Virus record (IMG/VR): IMGVR_UViG_3300013233_000375
Span: 1-23,007 of that record
Source: a virus
DNA length: 23,007 bases
Direction: 5' to 3' (one strand)
Shown here: positions 15,921 through 22,385 of the stretch, piece by piece
How positions within the stretch are numbered: the stretch's first letter is position 1
Layout: each line of letters begins with the position of its first letter
Position numbers and translations under genes: made by a program
The notes under the pieces: model-generated
What the model saw: only the letters and a program-made list of their open reading frames with translations
Told to the model about the DNA's origin: nothing
The model's database searches: none

Positions 15921-16385
15921 TCACAGGATAGGAGTAATGACATGATTGAATGACTCGATCCACTCGGCTGCCGTGCCTCGTCCAGCGCTGGTGTTGTAAT
16001 GTTGTTTCCAATAGATGGAAAGCGCAGTTAGGTCATCAGCATCAGGAAGAGGTTCTGGACAGCGGTAATAGATGAGCCTGGCAATGGCAGTCTGATAGGG
16101 CAAGTTACCGATGAGGTCCAGTTCAGGCGCATTTGATGCCAGGGCCCTCACCTTGTTGGCCGTCTTCGGCCTATATGCCAGCCAGTGATACATCAAATCG
16201 GCATGGGTTGCAGGCTCTATCTGGTAAATGCCTCTCGCCGGGCCTCCGAGCTGTGCTAGATAGGTGAACAGGGATTCATGTGCCGCTGTACCCAGCATGA
16301 GCACCTCAGCGGCAGGAGAATAGAGTTCCAGCCTGTGTAGCACTGGTTTGAGGATCAGGTCGCGGAACTGCTTAACGTCCAGCAC
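15921..16385 (-). CDS. Lysozyme/transglycosylase-like protein, endolysin candidate
   Basis: 154 aa from the GTG at 16385, overlapping the P-like gene by 14 bp. The pattern AHES (Glu37), then QLGGPARGIYQIEPATHADL (45-64) resembles the catalytic Glu and the G-x-Y-Q core of the lysozyme-like/SLT superfamily. C-terminal DLTALSIYWKQHYNTSAG fits the same type of phage protein. There is no signal peptide, so it would need a holin. It stands between replication and packaging genes, where lambda keeps its lysis genes, while the spanins lie 9 kb downstream. Related phage proteins are often left unnamed, so endolysin activity is inferred. Confidence 0.6.
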   Translation of the reverse strand: MLDVKQFRDLILKPVLHRLELYSPAAEVLMLGTAAHESLFTYLAQLGGPARGIYQIEPATHADLMYHWLAYRPKTANKVRALASNAPELDLIGNLPYQTAIARLIYYRCPEPLPDADDLTALSIYWKQHYNTSAGRGTAAEWIESFNHVITPIL

Positions 16386-16737
16386 GAACTAGGATCTCCC
16401 TGCATTTGGCGATGTGCTCCAGGGCCGTCTGTTTGTCTGCTGGTGATAGCGGTGCTGGAGGTAAACAGGGCACTGACTTGTGAGGCGGAGCCTTGCGACA
16501 CACGGCTGCAAACTGCTGCAGCGTTGGGGGCATGGGATAATGCTTTTTGCATACATCAAGAGCCGCCTGCAGGCGGCGAGTGCTGTATGGGCCAAGCGTG
16601 ATAGACCATTCCTTTAGGGCGAGCTCGAGCAGCTCCTCGCTCTGGAACTGGCTGCTCCATAGGTTGCCATAGATGACAGAGAAGCGGGCAAAGAGCCTCT
16701 CCATGGTCTTGCGGGTGTGCACGGGCCTGTCAGTCAT
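16372..16737 (-). CDS. Lambda gpP-like helicase loader
   Basis: 121 aa from the ATG at 16737, overlapping the O-like stop. The pattern RLFARFSVIYGNLWSSQF, then WSITLGPYSTRRLQAALDVC, then YPMPPTLQQFAAVCRKA matches the conserved core of the lambda replication protein P family, which brings host DnaB to the O-bound origin. It is about half the length of lambda P (233 aa); the C-terminal part is absent or replaced by a short helix. Gene order O-P is conserved. Confidence 0.78.
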   Translation of the reverse strand: MTDRPVHTRKTMERLFARFSVIYGNLWSSQFQSEELLELALKEWSITLGPYSTRRLQAALDVCKKHYPMPPTLQQFAAVCRKAPPHKSVPCLPPAPLSPADKQTALEHIAKCREILVRAGR

Positions 16738-17530
16738 CCTCGAATGCTCCCTTGAGTTTCTCCGCGAGGAGTCGAGCGCCCCCCTTGCGAGATCGCCCGC
16801 GTTCTGCATGCGCACCTCCCGATGCTCGTTGATATGCCCTCGCACGGCCTAGCCACTTGCGGAACAGACGATGCCAGTCCTCCGCGGTCTGGCCCTGGTA
16901 ATGCGCCACGAACTCGGCTACATGCCGATGAGGATCTGGTAGACGATAGGCCTTTGCAAATTCGATGTCGGCGTGAGAGGGGACGAATGGATAGGGCAGC
17001 GGTGTCTTCGCGGATTGCAGAGTGGTTGATATATCTTCCCCCATATGATCTACTACATGAGGTAGGCCCCACCTTTGCAAAAACCCCGGCCCCACCTCCG
17101 GCCCTACCTCGCCGGTTGTGGCATCGCTTTTTGTTGTTTGGCCAACGGCTTGAGTAGAATTGTTGTCGGCCCCACCTCCGGCCCCTGCTGCGGCCCTACC
17201 TCGGCCCCACCTTTTCGGCGCCTGGAAATGCGCCGCCGCAAACGGGACCGAAAAAACGAGATCCAGATCACGGTGACGCTGAATGAGGCCCGCCTTGATG
17301 AGATGGTCGATGGCGATCCTGATGGCCTTAGTAGTAGGGGCACTTCCTCTGCGACCGTTGACAGTCGGCACATCACAATATTCCCGCATCATTTGCCGGC
17401 TGATGCGTCGCCGGATACCGACGATTCCTGTCTCGTGGTCCATGTATTGGCGCATGATCATCAGATAGATAATCCTCGCCAGGTGGGGAAGATCGATAAG
17501 TCGCTCGATTTCATCTTCCGACAGCCACAC
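16730..17530 (-). CDS. Replication initiator, O-like with DnaT-like C-terminus
   Basis: 266 aa from the GTG at 17530, directly after the upstream stop. Residues ~1-95 form a winged-helix domain (LARIIYLMIMRQYMDHETG; IRIAIDHLIKAGLIQRH) of the kind that binds origin iterons. A low-complexity Gly/Ala/Thr linker (~107-155) is encoded by the iteron DNA itself. The C-terminal part (~185-245) includes TAEDWHRLFRKWLGRAR, typical of the DnaT/helicase-loading C-terminal domain. As in lambda, the origin lies inside the initiator gene. Confidence 0.83.
   Translation of the reverse strand: MWLSEDEIERLIDLPHLARIIYLMIMRQYMDHETGIVGIRRRISRQMMREYCDVPTVNGRRGSAPTTKAIRIAIDHLIKAGLIQRHRDLDLVFSVPFAAAHFQAPKRWGRGRAAAGAGGGADNNSTQAVGQTTKSDATTGEVGPEVGPGFLQRWGLPHVVDHMGEDISTTLQSAKTPLPYPFVPSHADIEFAKAYRLPDPHRHVAEFVAHYQGQTAEDWHRLFRKWLGRARAYQRASGGAHAERGRSRKGGARLLAEKLKGAFEDD
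17065..17212. other. Replication origin: seven iterons inside the initiator gene
   Basis: GGCCCYACCT repeats, all in the same orientation, start at 17065, 17088, 17100, 17168, 17180 (8 of 10 bases), 17192 and 17203. Within clusters the spacing is 11-12 bp, about one helix turn. The two clusters are separated by an A/T-richer stretch (17110-17167) with a run of T and TTGTTGTTTGG. The layout matches lambda ori inside gene O. Confidence 0.82.
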
Positions 17531-17905
17531 TCAATCGAGGGCCCCCATCGCCCTGGCCAGCGCCCGGACTTCCCGCTGGGCACTCTCCCAGCGCTCCAGC
17601 AGTTCCGCGCGTTCATCATCCGGCGCCACCGGGATGATCTTGGCGTGAGCACGGCGCCCCAGGTAACTGATTGCGCATCGGCTGCCATTCTCGGCGGCCA
17701 TTTCAATCAGCTTGGCGACTTCATCCAGCGCGAGCTTTTCGGCCCGTTCCGAGTCCAGGCATCGCCGCAGATAGCGTGCCCCTTCTGCCATGCTTTTGGC
17801 CGGCCACAAGGCATATGCAACCGTTTTCGGCCCCCCGATGGCCATCACGTCAGCCTCCAATGCATCCTCTATCGAGTCGTGCCAGAGCGCGAGCTGGTCC
17901 ATCAT
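17531..17905 (-). CDS. Phage regulatory protein in the CII position
   Basis: 124 aa from the ATG at 17905 (a second ATG follows at 17902), with GGAAGG seven bases upstream. The upstream stop and this start share TGATG, so translation is coupled. The segment VMAIGGPKTVAYALWPAKSMAEGARYLRRCLDSERAEKLALDEV, seen here from ~22 to 65, resembles a family of proteobacterial phage proteins with a HTH-like N-terminal helix pair. C-terminal part is a coiled coil (RAELLERWESAQREVRALAR). Position between cro and the O gene is that of lambda cII. A DNA-binding regulator is likely; a CII-like role is inference. Confidence 0.7.
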   Translation of the reverse strand: MMDQLALWHDSIEDALEADVMAIGGPKTVAYALWPAKSMAEGARYLRRCLDSERAEKLALDEVAKLIEMAAENGSRCAISYLGRRAHAKIIPVAPDDERAELLERWESAQREVRALARAMGALD

Positions 17906-18153
17906 CACAACGCCTTCCAACTTTTGCCGGCCTGGGTTGTAGGCCGTTGTAAATCGGAGTGGCTACAAAAAAAGGGCGGGCGACCGGAGTCGCCCGAACT
18001 GTCAGGGGGAGGAAATGCCGGATTGAGCCGCCCCGGCAGGCGGAATTGTGGTGAACCCCAACATAGCCAGATGAGGCCCATCAAGATCATGCATGCCGAT
18101 ACGAAGACAATCAGCGCCAATATGAACAGAGGAGTCAACAGGACATCACGCAC
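17905..18153 (-). CDS. Small single-helix membrane protein, unknown
   Basis: 82 aa from the GTG at 18153, with GGAG seven bases upstream; the start overlaps the cro stop. One strong membrane segment at ~6-32 (FILALIVFVSACMILMGLIWLCW), then a Pro/Ser/Gly-rich tail. The 3' third of the frame includes a terminator-like hairpin and T-run (17967-17996), which is unusual for coding DNA. Its stop at 17905-17907 overlaps the next start (TGATG), supporting a real coupled gene. No family recognised. Confidence 0.55.
   Translation of the reverse strand: MRDVLLTPLFILALIVFVSACMILMGLIWLCWGSPQFRLPGRLNPAFPPPDSSGDSGRPPFFCSHSDLQRPTTQAGKSWKAL
17967..17996 (-). terminator. Terminator-like hairpin (tR1 position)
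   Basis: On the minus strand CGGGCGAC-TCCG-GTCGCCCG forms an eight-base stem, followed by CCC and seven T. It lies shortly after the Cro-like gene, like lambda tR1, but inside the reading frame of the small membrane protein. Confidence 0.75.
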
Positions 18154-18361
18154 AGGCCCGCTCCGATGCACGGCGTTTATCGAGAAGCAGCTCCACGGGT
18201 GTAATCACACCATCCACAGCCTCACTGACCGCCAGGGCCATGTCCCCGGGACAATATCCGCGGCTCCTCCATTGACTGATTGCTGCAGGGGTCCGCGATA
18301 CCTTGCGGGCCAACGCGATGCGTCCCCCGGCGGCCCTGATTGCTCGTTCCAGTGCGTTCAC
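18146..18361 (-). CDS. Cro-like repressor (YdaS type)
   Basis: 71 aa from the GTG at 18361. HTH: GGRIALARKVSRTPAAISQW at 12-31, the YdaS/Cro pattern (PF15943), then CPGDMALAVSEAVDGVITPVELLLD. A longer frame starting TTG at 18397 is rejected because that TTG is part of the promoter -35 box. The predicted transcript start is at or within a base or two of this GTG, so the mRNA may be leaderless. First gene of the lytic operon; expected to shut off the repressor promoter. Confidence 0.85.
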   Translation of the reverse strand: MNALERAIRAAGGRIALARKVSRTPAAISQWRSRGYCPGDMALAVSEAVDGVITPVELLLDKRRASERACA

Positions 18362-18368
18362 GCCCCTA

Positions 18369-18397
18369 AAGCTAGTATCACTAACTCCCGATGTCAA
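18369..18397 (-). promoter_or_regulatory. Lytic promoter PR with palindromic operator
   Basis: TTGACA (18392-18397, perfect -35) is 17 bases from TAGCTT (18369-18374, weak -10). The palindrome TAGT-ATC-ACTA (18373-18383, extended ends G and C at 18371 and 18385) overlaps the -10 and spacer, so bound repressor would block RNA polymerase. Confidence 0.7.
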
Positions 18398-18432
18398 GGG
18401 TTGCCTGCGATGAGAAAAGTCACGACATATTG

Positions 18433-18438
18433 CATACT
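18433..18438 (+). promoter_or_regulatory. Possible -10 box of the repressor promoter
   Basis: CATACT lies eight bases before the ATG at 18446, which would place the transcript start at the start codon. No good -35 box is seen, as for lambda PRM, so activation by bound CI is possible. Confidence 0.4.
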
Positions 18439-18445
18439 CCCCGGC

Positions 18446-18778
18446 ATGGGATTATCCGACCGCCTCAAAAAGGCCCGCCTGCGGGCCGGACTCAAACAAC
18501 AACAAGTGGCCGATCACCTGGGCGTGACGAGATCATCCGTGAGCCAATGGGAACAGGAACGGCACCGTTCAAAACCGACCTATCATCACCTCAAGGAATT
18601 GGCAGCCCTCTATGGGGTCAGCCTCGATGACCTCATTGGCCATCCATTATCGACAGGGATAGACGAAGAATCGGCGCCATACGGCACAATCCGGGCCCAG
18701 CTTGCTATGCTGACGGGTGAAGAACTCGAGGTCATCGAGAAACTCATACAGCTATTGCTGAATCGCAGGAGCCAGTGA
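18446..18778 (+). CDS. CI-like repressor, HTH only
   Basis: 110 aa from the ATG at 18446. An upstream in-frame ATG at 18410 would add 12 residues that do not fit the family. HTH_3/XRE domain at ~5-60: LKKARLRAGLKQQQVADHLG, then VTRSSVSQWEQ as recognition helix. The C-terminal ~45 residues form a helical region (LTGEELEVIEKLIQLLLNRR), likely for dimer formation. There is no S24 peptidase domain. It faces the Cro-like gene, so it is the likely lysogenic repressor. It has no ribosome site, in keeping with a leaderless transcript. Confidence 0.85.
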   Translation: MGLSDRLKKARLRAGLKQQQVADHLGVTRSSVSQWEQERHRSKPTYHHLKELAALYGVSLDDLIGHPLSTGIDEESAPYGTIRAQLAMLTGEELEVIEKLIQLLLNRRSQ

Positions 18779-18945
18779 TGTCCCGTATCAAGCCCTGCCC
18801 GGATTGCCGGCAGGAAATCAGCACCCGCGCCAAAAAATGCCCCCATTGCGGCCGAATCCTCCACCGCGACCTCATCAGCCTCATTGCGAAAGGCTTTGTC
18901 GCACTGCTGATCTTCCTGATTGTCTATGCAGTCGCATCGAGTTAG
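18778..18945 (+). CDS. Zinc-ribbon membrane protein, exclusion candidate
   Basis: 55 aa; ATG overlaps the repressor stop (TGATG). Residues 7-24 hold CPDC and CPHC pairs (C7, C10, C21, C24), a zinc-ribbon knuckle, and residues ~33-52 form one membrane helix (LIAKGFVALLIFLIVYAVA). Co-expression with the repressor in a lysogen makes a superinfection-exclusion or membrane role plausible, but the sequence does not prove it. Confidence 0.72.
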   Translation: MSRIKPCPDCRQEISTRAKKCPHCGRILHRDLISLIAKGFVALLIFLIVYAVASS

Positions 18946-18951
18946 GAATAC

Positions 18952-18980
18952 TTGACATGACGGGCAGCTAATACTATCTT
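18952..18980 (+). promoter_or_regulatory. Promoter of the ParB-like/integrase operon
   Basis: TTGACA (18952-18957) and TATCTT (18975-18980) with a 17-base spacer form a good sigma-70 promoter. Transcription would start near 18987, inside the palindrome that follows. Confidence 0.75.
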
Positions 18981-19006
18981 TCCCTCCAGGCCCGCCCTGG
19001 AGGGAA
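18980..19006. promoter_or_regulatory. Perfect 11-5-11 palindrome, operator candidate
   Basis: TTCCCTCCAGG, five bases (CCCGC), then CCTGGAGGGAA. It begins at the last base of the -10 box, and its right arm contains the ribosome site GGAGGG of the 81-aa gene. Because transcription would start inside the left arm, a DNA operator is more likely than a full RNA hairpin. Confidence 0.75.
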
Positions 19007-19009
19007 TCG

Positions 19010-19255
19010 ATGACGCACAAACAACTCGCCGCAATGGCCGTGGAAACGGCCCATTATTGTATCTATGCCTGGCGGTTGAACGCCTGGGCAGCCAAGGCCG
19101 CCCTGTCCGAGGGAGATGGCAGGAGCTGGTCCAGGCTCATGAATGAGGCCCGCGCCTGGAAACGCGACGCCCGCCACTGGGCCGATCGCGCCCGGGACAT
19201 GCTCTATCGGCAACCGATGCCCTGCGGTTCTTCGGGAAACGGGGGCCATTCATGA
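19010..19255 (+). CDS. Small Trp/Arg-rich protein, unknown
   Basis: 81 aa with a GGAGGG ribosome site six bases upstream of the ATG. It is helical and rich in Ala, Trp and Arg (YAWRLNAWAAKAALSE; ARAWKRDARHWADRARDM), compatible with a small nucleic-acid- or protein-binding helical bundle. The stop overlaps the start of the ParB-like gene (ATGA). First gene of the operon and directly behind the palindromic operator, so it or ParB may be the autoregulator. No family recognised. Confidence 0.65.
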   Translation: MTHKQLAAMAVETAHYCIYAWRLNAWAAKAALSEGDGRSWSRLMNEARAWKRDARHWADRARDMLYRQPMPCGSSGNGGHS

Positions 19256-20778
19256 GCCTCCCTGATCCCATCGAAGCTGCTCCCGATATCCCGCCTCGAG
19301 CCCTCCTGGAGCTGCCCATCGACCAGATTGCCCCGGATATGCAACAGCCCCGCCGGCACTTCGACCAGGAGGCCCTCCAGCTACTGGCCGACGATATCCG
19401 CGTGCGCGGCATACTCCAACCCATCGCCGTCCTGCCTACCGGCGAAAATCACTACACCATTTGCTACGGCGAGCGGCGCTGGCGCGCCGCGCAACTGGCC
19501 GGCCTCCAGACGATCCCCTGCCTCATCGATCGCCCGATCCCGGAGAAAATCGCAGAAGATGGAGGCATTTCCCGCGCCTTCGATCAGATCGCCGAGAATG
19601 TGCATCGCCAGAATCTCAACGCGATCGAATTGGGTACGTTCTTCAAGCGTCTGCGCGATTTGCACGATGTGCCTGTCGGCCAGATCCCGGAACTGTGCGC
19701 CCAGAACGGCCTGCCTATCTCCCGCAGTTATGTCAGCAACCTCATTCGCCTGACCGAGCTGCCGCAGTGGGCCCAGGACCTCATCCAGGCCGGTACGCTG
19801 ACCGCCGGCCATGGCAAGATCTTATGCATGGCCCGCGACCTCCCGGAGGTCATGCAAGACCTGCAAGATGAATTGACGGATCCCGACCTGGATCCAGACG
19901 ATTTGCCTACGGTCAAGGAACTCCAGGCATCGATTTATGGCGCCTGCCAGCGACACTACAACATCGTTCATGACTGGGTATTGCTGGAAGATGCCTTCGA
20001 TGAGAGGCGCGAATCCCTGCAAACCATTTCCCTGCCCAGTCCCTGGAATTCAGAACGTGTAGTGACATTCGCGCGCAACGTCGAGGCCTATCATGAACTG
20101 CTCGAACAGCTCCATGGAAAAAACGAGCCACAATCTGGCCAGCAGCACGACAACGGCGAAGACCTGGACCAGGACCCAGTGGCCACCGAGCCAGGCAATC
20201 CTTGGCCGGGATTCGACGAATACCGACAACTCCGAACTCTGAAGCAGCATCTGCGTGAATATCTGATAGAGCGGCTCATGGCAATCCTCGAACCGCGGCA
20301 ACTGCTCACCCTCACATTCTGGCTGGCGCTCGATGGTCCAGAATTTGACGATGAAGATCCCGATGTCGGCGATTGCACGAAGGGCTATGTCGATGTCGGC
20401 TGTGAAATCATGCAGGGTCTGAAACAGCGCCGTCCCGGGCAACTCATCGCGAAGTTCTCGACGGAAGCGGACCTGCAAATCCTGCTACAGGATCACCTGC
20501 CGGCAATCCTCTGCGAAGTGGAAACCGGCACCATCATCAGGCTCGCCCAGGATCTCGGCATCGGCATCGATGACTGGTACATCAACCGGGAAATACTGGA
20601 GACCCTCAGCTTGGAGCAATTCAACCAGATGATTGTTGCGGGAGATTCCCTGGCCCAATGTCCCGAAGCATGGCCAAGAGAACAGCGCCTCGCCTGGGCG
20701 GAAGAAAATGCCCAGGTCCTGCCACCGCCAGATGTGCTGCTCCAGTTGTGGGACAAAGAGGGAGAAATTGCAAGATGA
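19252..20778 (+). CDS. ParB-like protein with large unknown C-terminal region
   Basis: 508 aa. The N-terminal ParB/Srx domain is canonical: IAPDMQQPRRHFD at 26-38, DIRVRGILQPIAV at 48-60, the CTP-binding CYGERRWRAAQLAG at 71-84, and ENVHRQNLNAIE at 115-126. An HTH region follows: VGQIPELC with ISRSYVSNLIRLTELP at ~142-171 and GTLTAGHGK at 181-189. Residues ~200-508 are acidic and match no family I know. There is no ParA-type ATPase gene anywhere in the element. It may act as a CTP-dependent DNA clamp for control, silencing or partition using host factors; this is inference. Coupled by ATGA overlaps on both sides. Confidence 0.85.
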   Translation: MSLPDPIEAAPDIPPRALLELPIDQIAPDMQQPRRHFDQEALQLLADDIRVRGILQPIAVLPTGENHYTICYGERRWRAAQLAGLQTIPCLIDRPIPEKIAEDGGISRAFDQIAENVHRQNLNAIELGTFFKRLRDLHDVPVGQIPELCAQNGLPISRSYVSNLIRLTELPQWAQDLIQAGTLTAGHGKILCMARDLPEVMQDLQDELTDPDLDPDDLPTVKELQASIYGACQRHYNIVHDWVLLEDAFDERRESLQTISLPSPWNSERVVTFARNVEAYHELLEQLHGKNEPQSGQQHDNGEDLDQDPVATEPGNPWPGFDEYRQLRTLKQHLREYLIERLMAILEPRQLLTLTFWLALDGPEFDDEDPDVGDCTKGYVDVGCEIMQGLKQRRPGQLIAKFSTEADLQILLQDHLPAILCEVETGTIIRLAQDLGIGIDDWYINREILETLSLEQFNQMIVAGDSLAQCPEAWPREQRLAWAEENAQVLPPPDVLLQLWDKEGEIAR

Positions 20779-21104
20779 TTGATTACGCTGCAGCATCTCG
20801 ACGACAGATCATCGACCATGTCGTCACTCACCCCGGCATTGCTGCGGCGGCAGGCGCGGTAATCATGCCCACCGAAATCTGCGAATCGGGGCATTTGATC
20901 CATTGGAGCAATACCCGGGGCAGTCACAAGCCTACCACCTGCCATTGTGGAGGAGAGTTGCATCACGCAGAATATCGTGATGGAGAGTGGCGGCGGCGCG
21001 AAAAGCGCACCCGGCAATGGTGTGAAGTTCACCTGCGCCATCATTACGATCCAGATGGGTGCTACTGGTGCAAGATTGATCAAGTCCGCAAGCGCAATGA
21101 ATGA
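20775..21104 (+). CDS. Cys/His-rich small protein, putative zinc finger
   Basis: 109 aa from the ATG at 20775, overlapping the ParB-like stop. A Cys/His cluster in the C-terminal half (TCHCGGELHH, then QWCEVHLRHH, then GCYWCK) can form one or two zinc sites. The N-terminal part is a helix with SRRQIIDHVVTHPGIAAAAG, which resembles a HTH fragment. A DNA-binding regulator is plausible. No family recognised. Confidence 0.68.
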   Translation: MIDYAAASRRQIIDHVVTHPGIAAAAGAVIMPTEICESGHLIHWSNTRGSHKPTTCHCGGELHHAEYRDGEWRRREKRTRQWCEVHLRHHYDPDGCYWCKIDQVRKRNE

Positions 21105-21309
21105 CCTGCTCACTCTTGCGGAGCTCGAGAGCGTCACCGGCGCGAAGCGCGCAGACAAGCAGGCCCAGATCCTCAAACAGGCCCACATCTATCACTGGTG
21201 GGGACTGGACGGTCGCCCGAAAACCACCTGGCATCATGTGCATGCCGCTGGAACTTCGCCGCTGCCTCACCCATCGGTTACACTCCCGGCAATGGACCTG
21301 GTGCGATGA
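21097..21309 (+). CDS. DUF4224 protein (excisionase-position)
   Basis: 70 aa from the ATG at 21097. LLTLAELESVTGAKRADKQ, then ILKQAHIYHWWGLDGRPKTTW is the DUF4224 (PF13986) pattern, a small winged-helix-like protein normally found just upstream of phage integrases. It is a good candidate for the excisionase or directionality factor. It overlaps both neighbours (8 bp upstream, 4 bp with integrase). Confidence 0.85.
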   Translation: MNDLLTLAELESVTGAKRADKQAQILKQAHIYHWWGLDGRPKTTWHHVHAAGTSPLPHPSVTLPAMDLVR

Positions 21310-22385
21310 GCAAGAACCCTCCTCATTTCGTAGAGCGCCGCTGGCACTCCCGCAAGGGTATGCGCACGGCCTACTACTACCAGCACCCTCGCGACCCGGA
21401 AACCGAGAAGCGGCGCCTGGAGCCGCTGGGAACCGACAGACGCGCTGCCCTGGAGAAGTGGGCGGCCATAGAGGGCGAACACCTGGAACCTGCCCCGGGT
21501 GGAACACTGGAGGCGATCCATCGGGAATACATGGCCTGGGCCGAGCAGATCGCCCTCTCCCGGCTCTCTCCGCGCACCATCCGAGACAGGAGAGCCTACT
21601 GGCGCGCACTGGGGCCGGTATTCGGGCACATGCCAGCGGATGAGATCGCCCCCGAGCACCTGCTGGAATACTTCGAGCGCCGCTCCAGCCAGGTGAGTGC
21701 CAAGAAGGAGATCAAGTACCTGTCCGTCCTGTTCAACTGGGCCAGGGCGCGGGGGAAGATGCGGGCCAATAACCCCGTGCTGGGGATCACCCGGCAGATG
21801 CAGGTGGACGAGCGCCGGCGGCACTATGTAGATGACCACTCTTATCGGGTGCTGTGGGAGCGCGCCGACCAGGTGGTGCGGGACATGATGGAGTTCAGCT
21901 ATCTGTGCGGCAACCGTCCTGCGGAATCGGTCAACGCCAGGTGGTCGGATGTGCAGGGCGACACCCTGATCATCCGCCTGACAAAGACCGAGAAGTCCGG
22001 CGAGCGGCTCAAACGGATCCCAGTGGAGGGCAGCCTTCGCGCCCTCCTGGTCCGTCTGCAGCGCCGTCCCGTGCTCTCCGCCACCATCCTTTGCGATGAG
22101 CGCGGCCAATCCCTGCGCCTCACCGGCCAGCTCCGCTACCGATTCATGCAAGCCCGTACAGCCGCCCTCGCAGTGCAGGGCTTCCAACCCTTCCGCCTCC
22201 AGGACCTGCGCGCCAAGGCGGCCACGGACACGGCCATGAAATACGGACTGGAAGCCGCCCGTCGGCTGCTGGGGCACTCAACGCAGAAACAGACCGCCGA
22301 CTACATCCGCCCGCTGATGGGACAGATCGCCGACCGCAGCCCGGACCTGGAGAGGATCCTGGAGGGTGCCGGGACGGCAAAGTGA
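21306..22385 (+). CDS. int: Tyrosine integrase
   Basis: 359 aa from the ATG at 21306. Arm-binding N-terminus to ~60, core-binding (SAM-like) domain ~65-160, catalytic domain ~170-340. Catalytic residues: R204 in CGNRPAES, Lys227/230 in TKTEKSGE, R302 in LQDLRAKAATD, H324 in LLGHST, nucleophile Y333 in ADYIRP. The usual His of the HxxR box is Gln299, a known variant among phage integrases. It catalyses attP x attB recombination; attP follows directly, and the first arm site overlaps its stop codon. Confidence 0.95.
   Translation: MSKNPPHFVERRWHSRKGMRTAYYYQHPRDPETEKRRLEPLGTDRRAALEKWAAIEGEHLEPAPGGTLEAIHREYMAWAEQIALSRLSPRTIRDRRAYWRALGPVFGHMPADEIAPEHLLEYFERRSSQVSAKKEIKYLSVLFNWARARGKMRANNPVLGITRQMQVDERRRHYVDDHSYRVLWERADQVVRDMMEFSYLCGNRPAESVNARWSDVQGDTLIIRLTKTEKSGERLKRIPVEGSLRALLVRLQRRPVLSATILCDERGQSLRLTGQLRYRFMQARTAALAVQGFQPFRLQDLRAKAATDTAMKYGLEAARRLLGHSTQKQTADYIRPLMGQIADRSPDLERILEGAGTAK

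Noticed and set aside
17065-17212. CRISPR-like array
   Set aside because: Units are 10 bp with 1-2 bp gaps inside a coding linker; there are no spacers of CRISPR length and no cas genes.
18362-18397. Upstream TTG start for the Cro-like gene (83 aa)
   Set aside because: The TTG is the first half of the perfect -35 box TTGACA, and the operator would be inside the coding region.
17075-18409. Long open plus-strand frame continuous with the CI-like gene (567 aa in total)
   Set aside because: It runs antisense to the O-like, CII-position and Cro-like genes, which have clear family patterns and coupled starts. Only the part from 18446 has HTH features.
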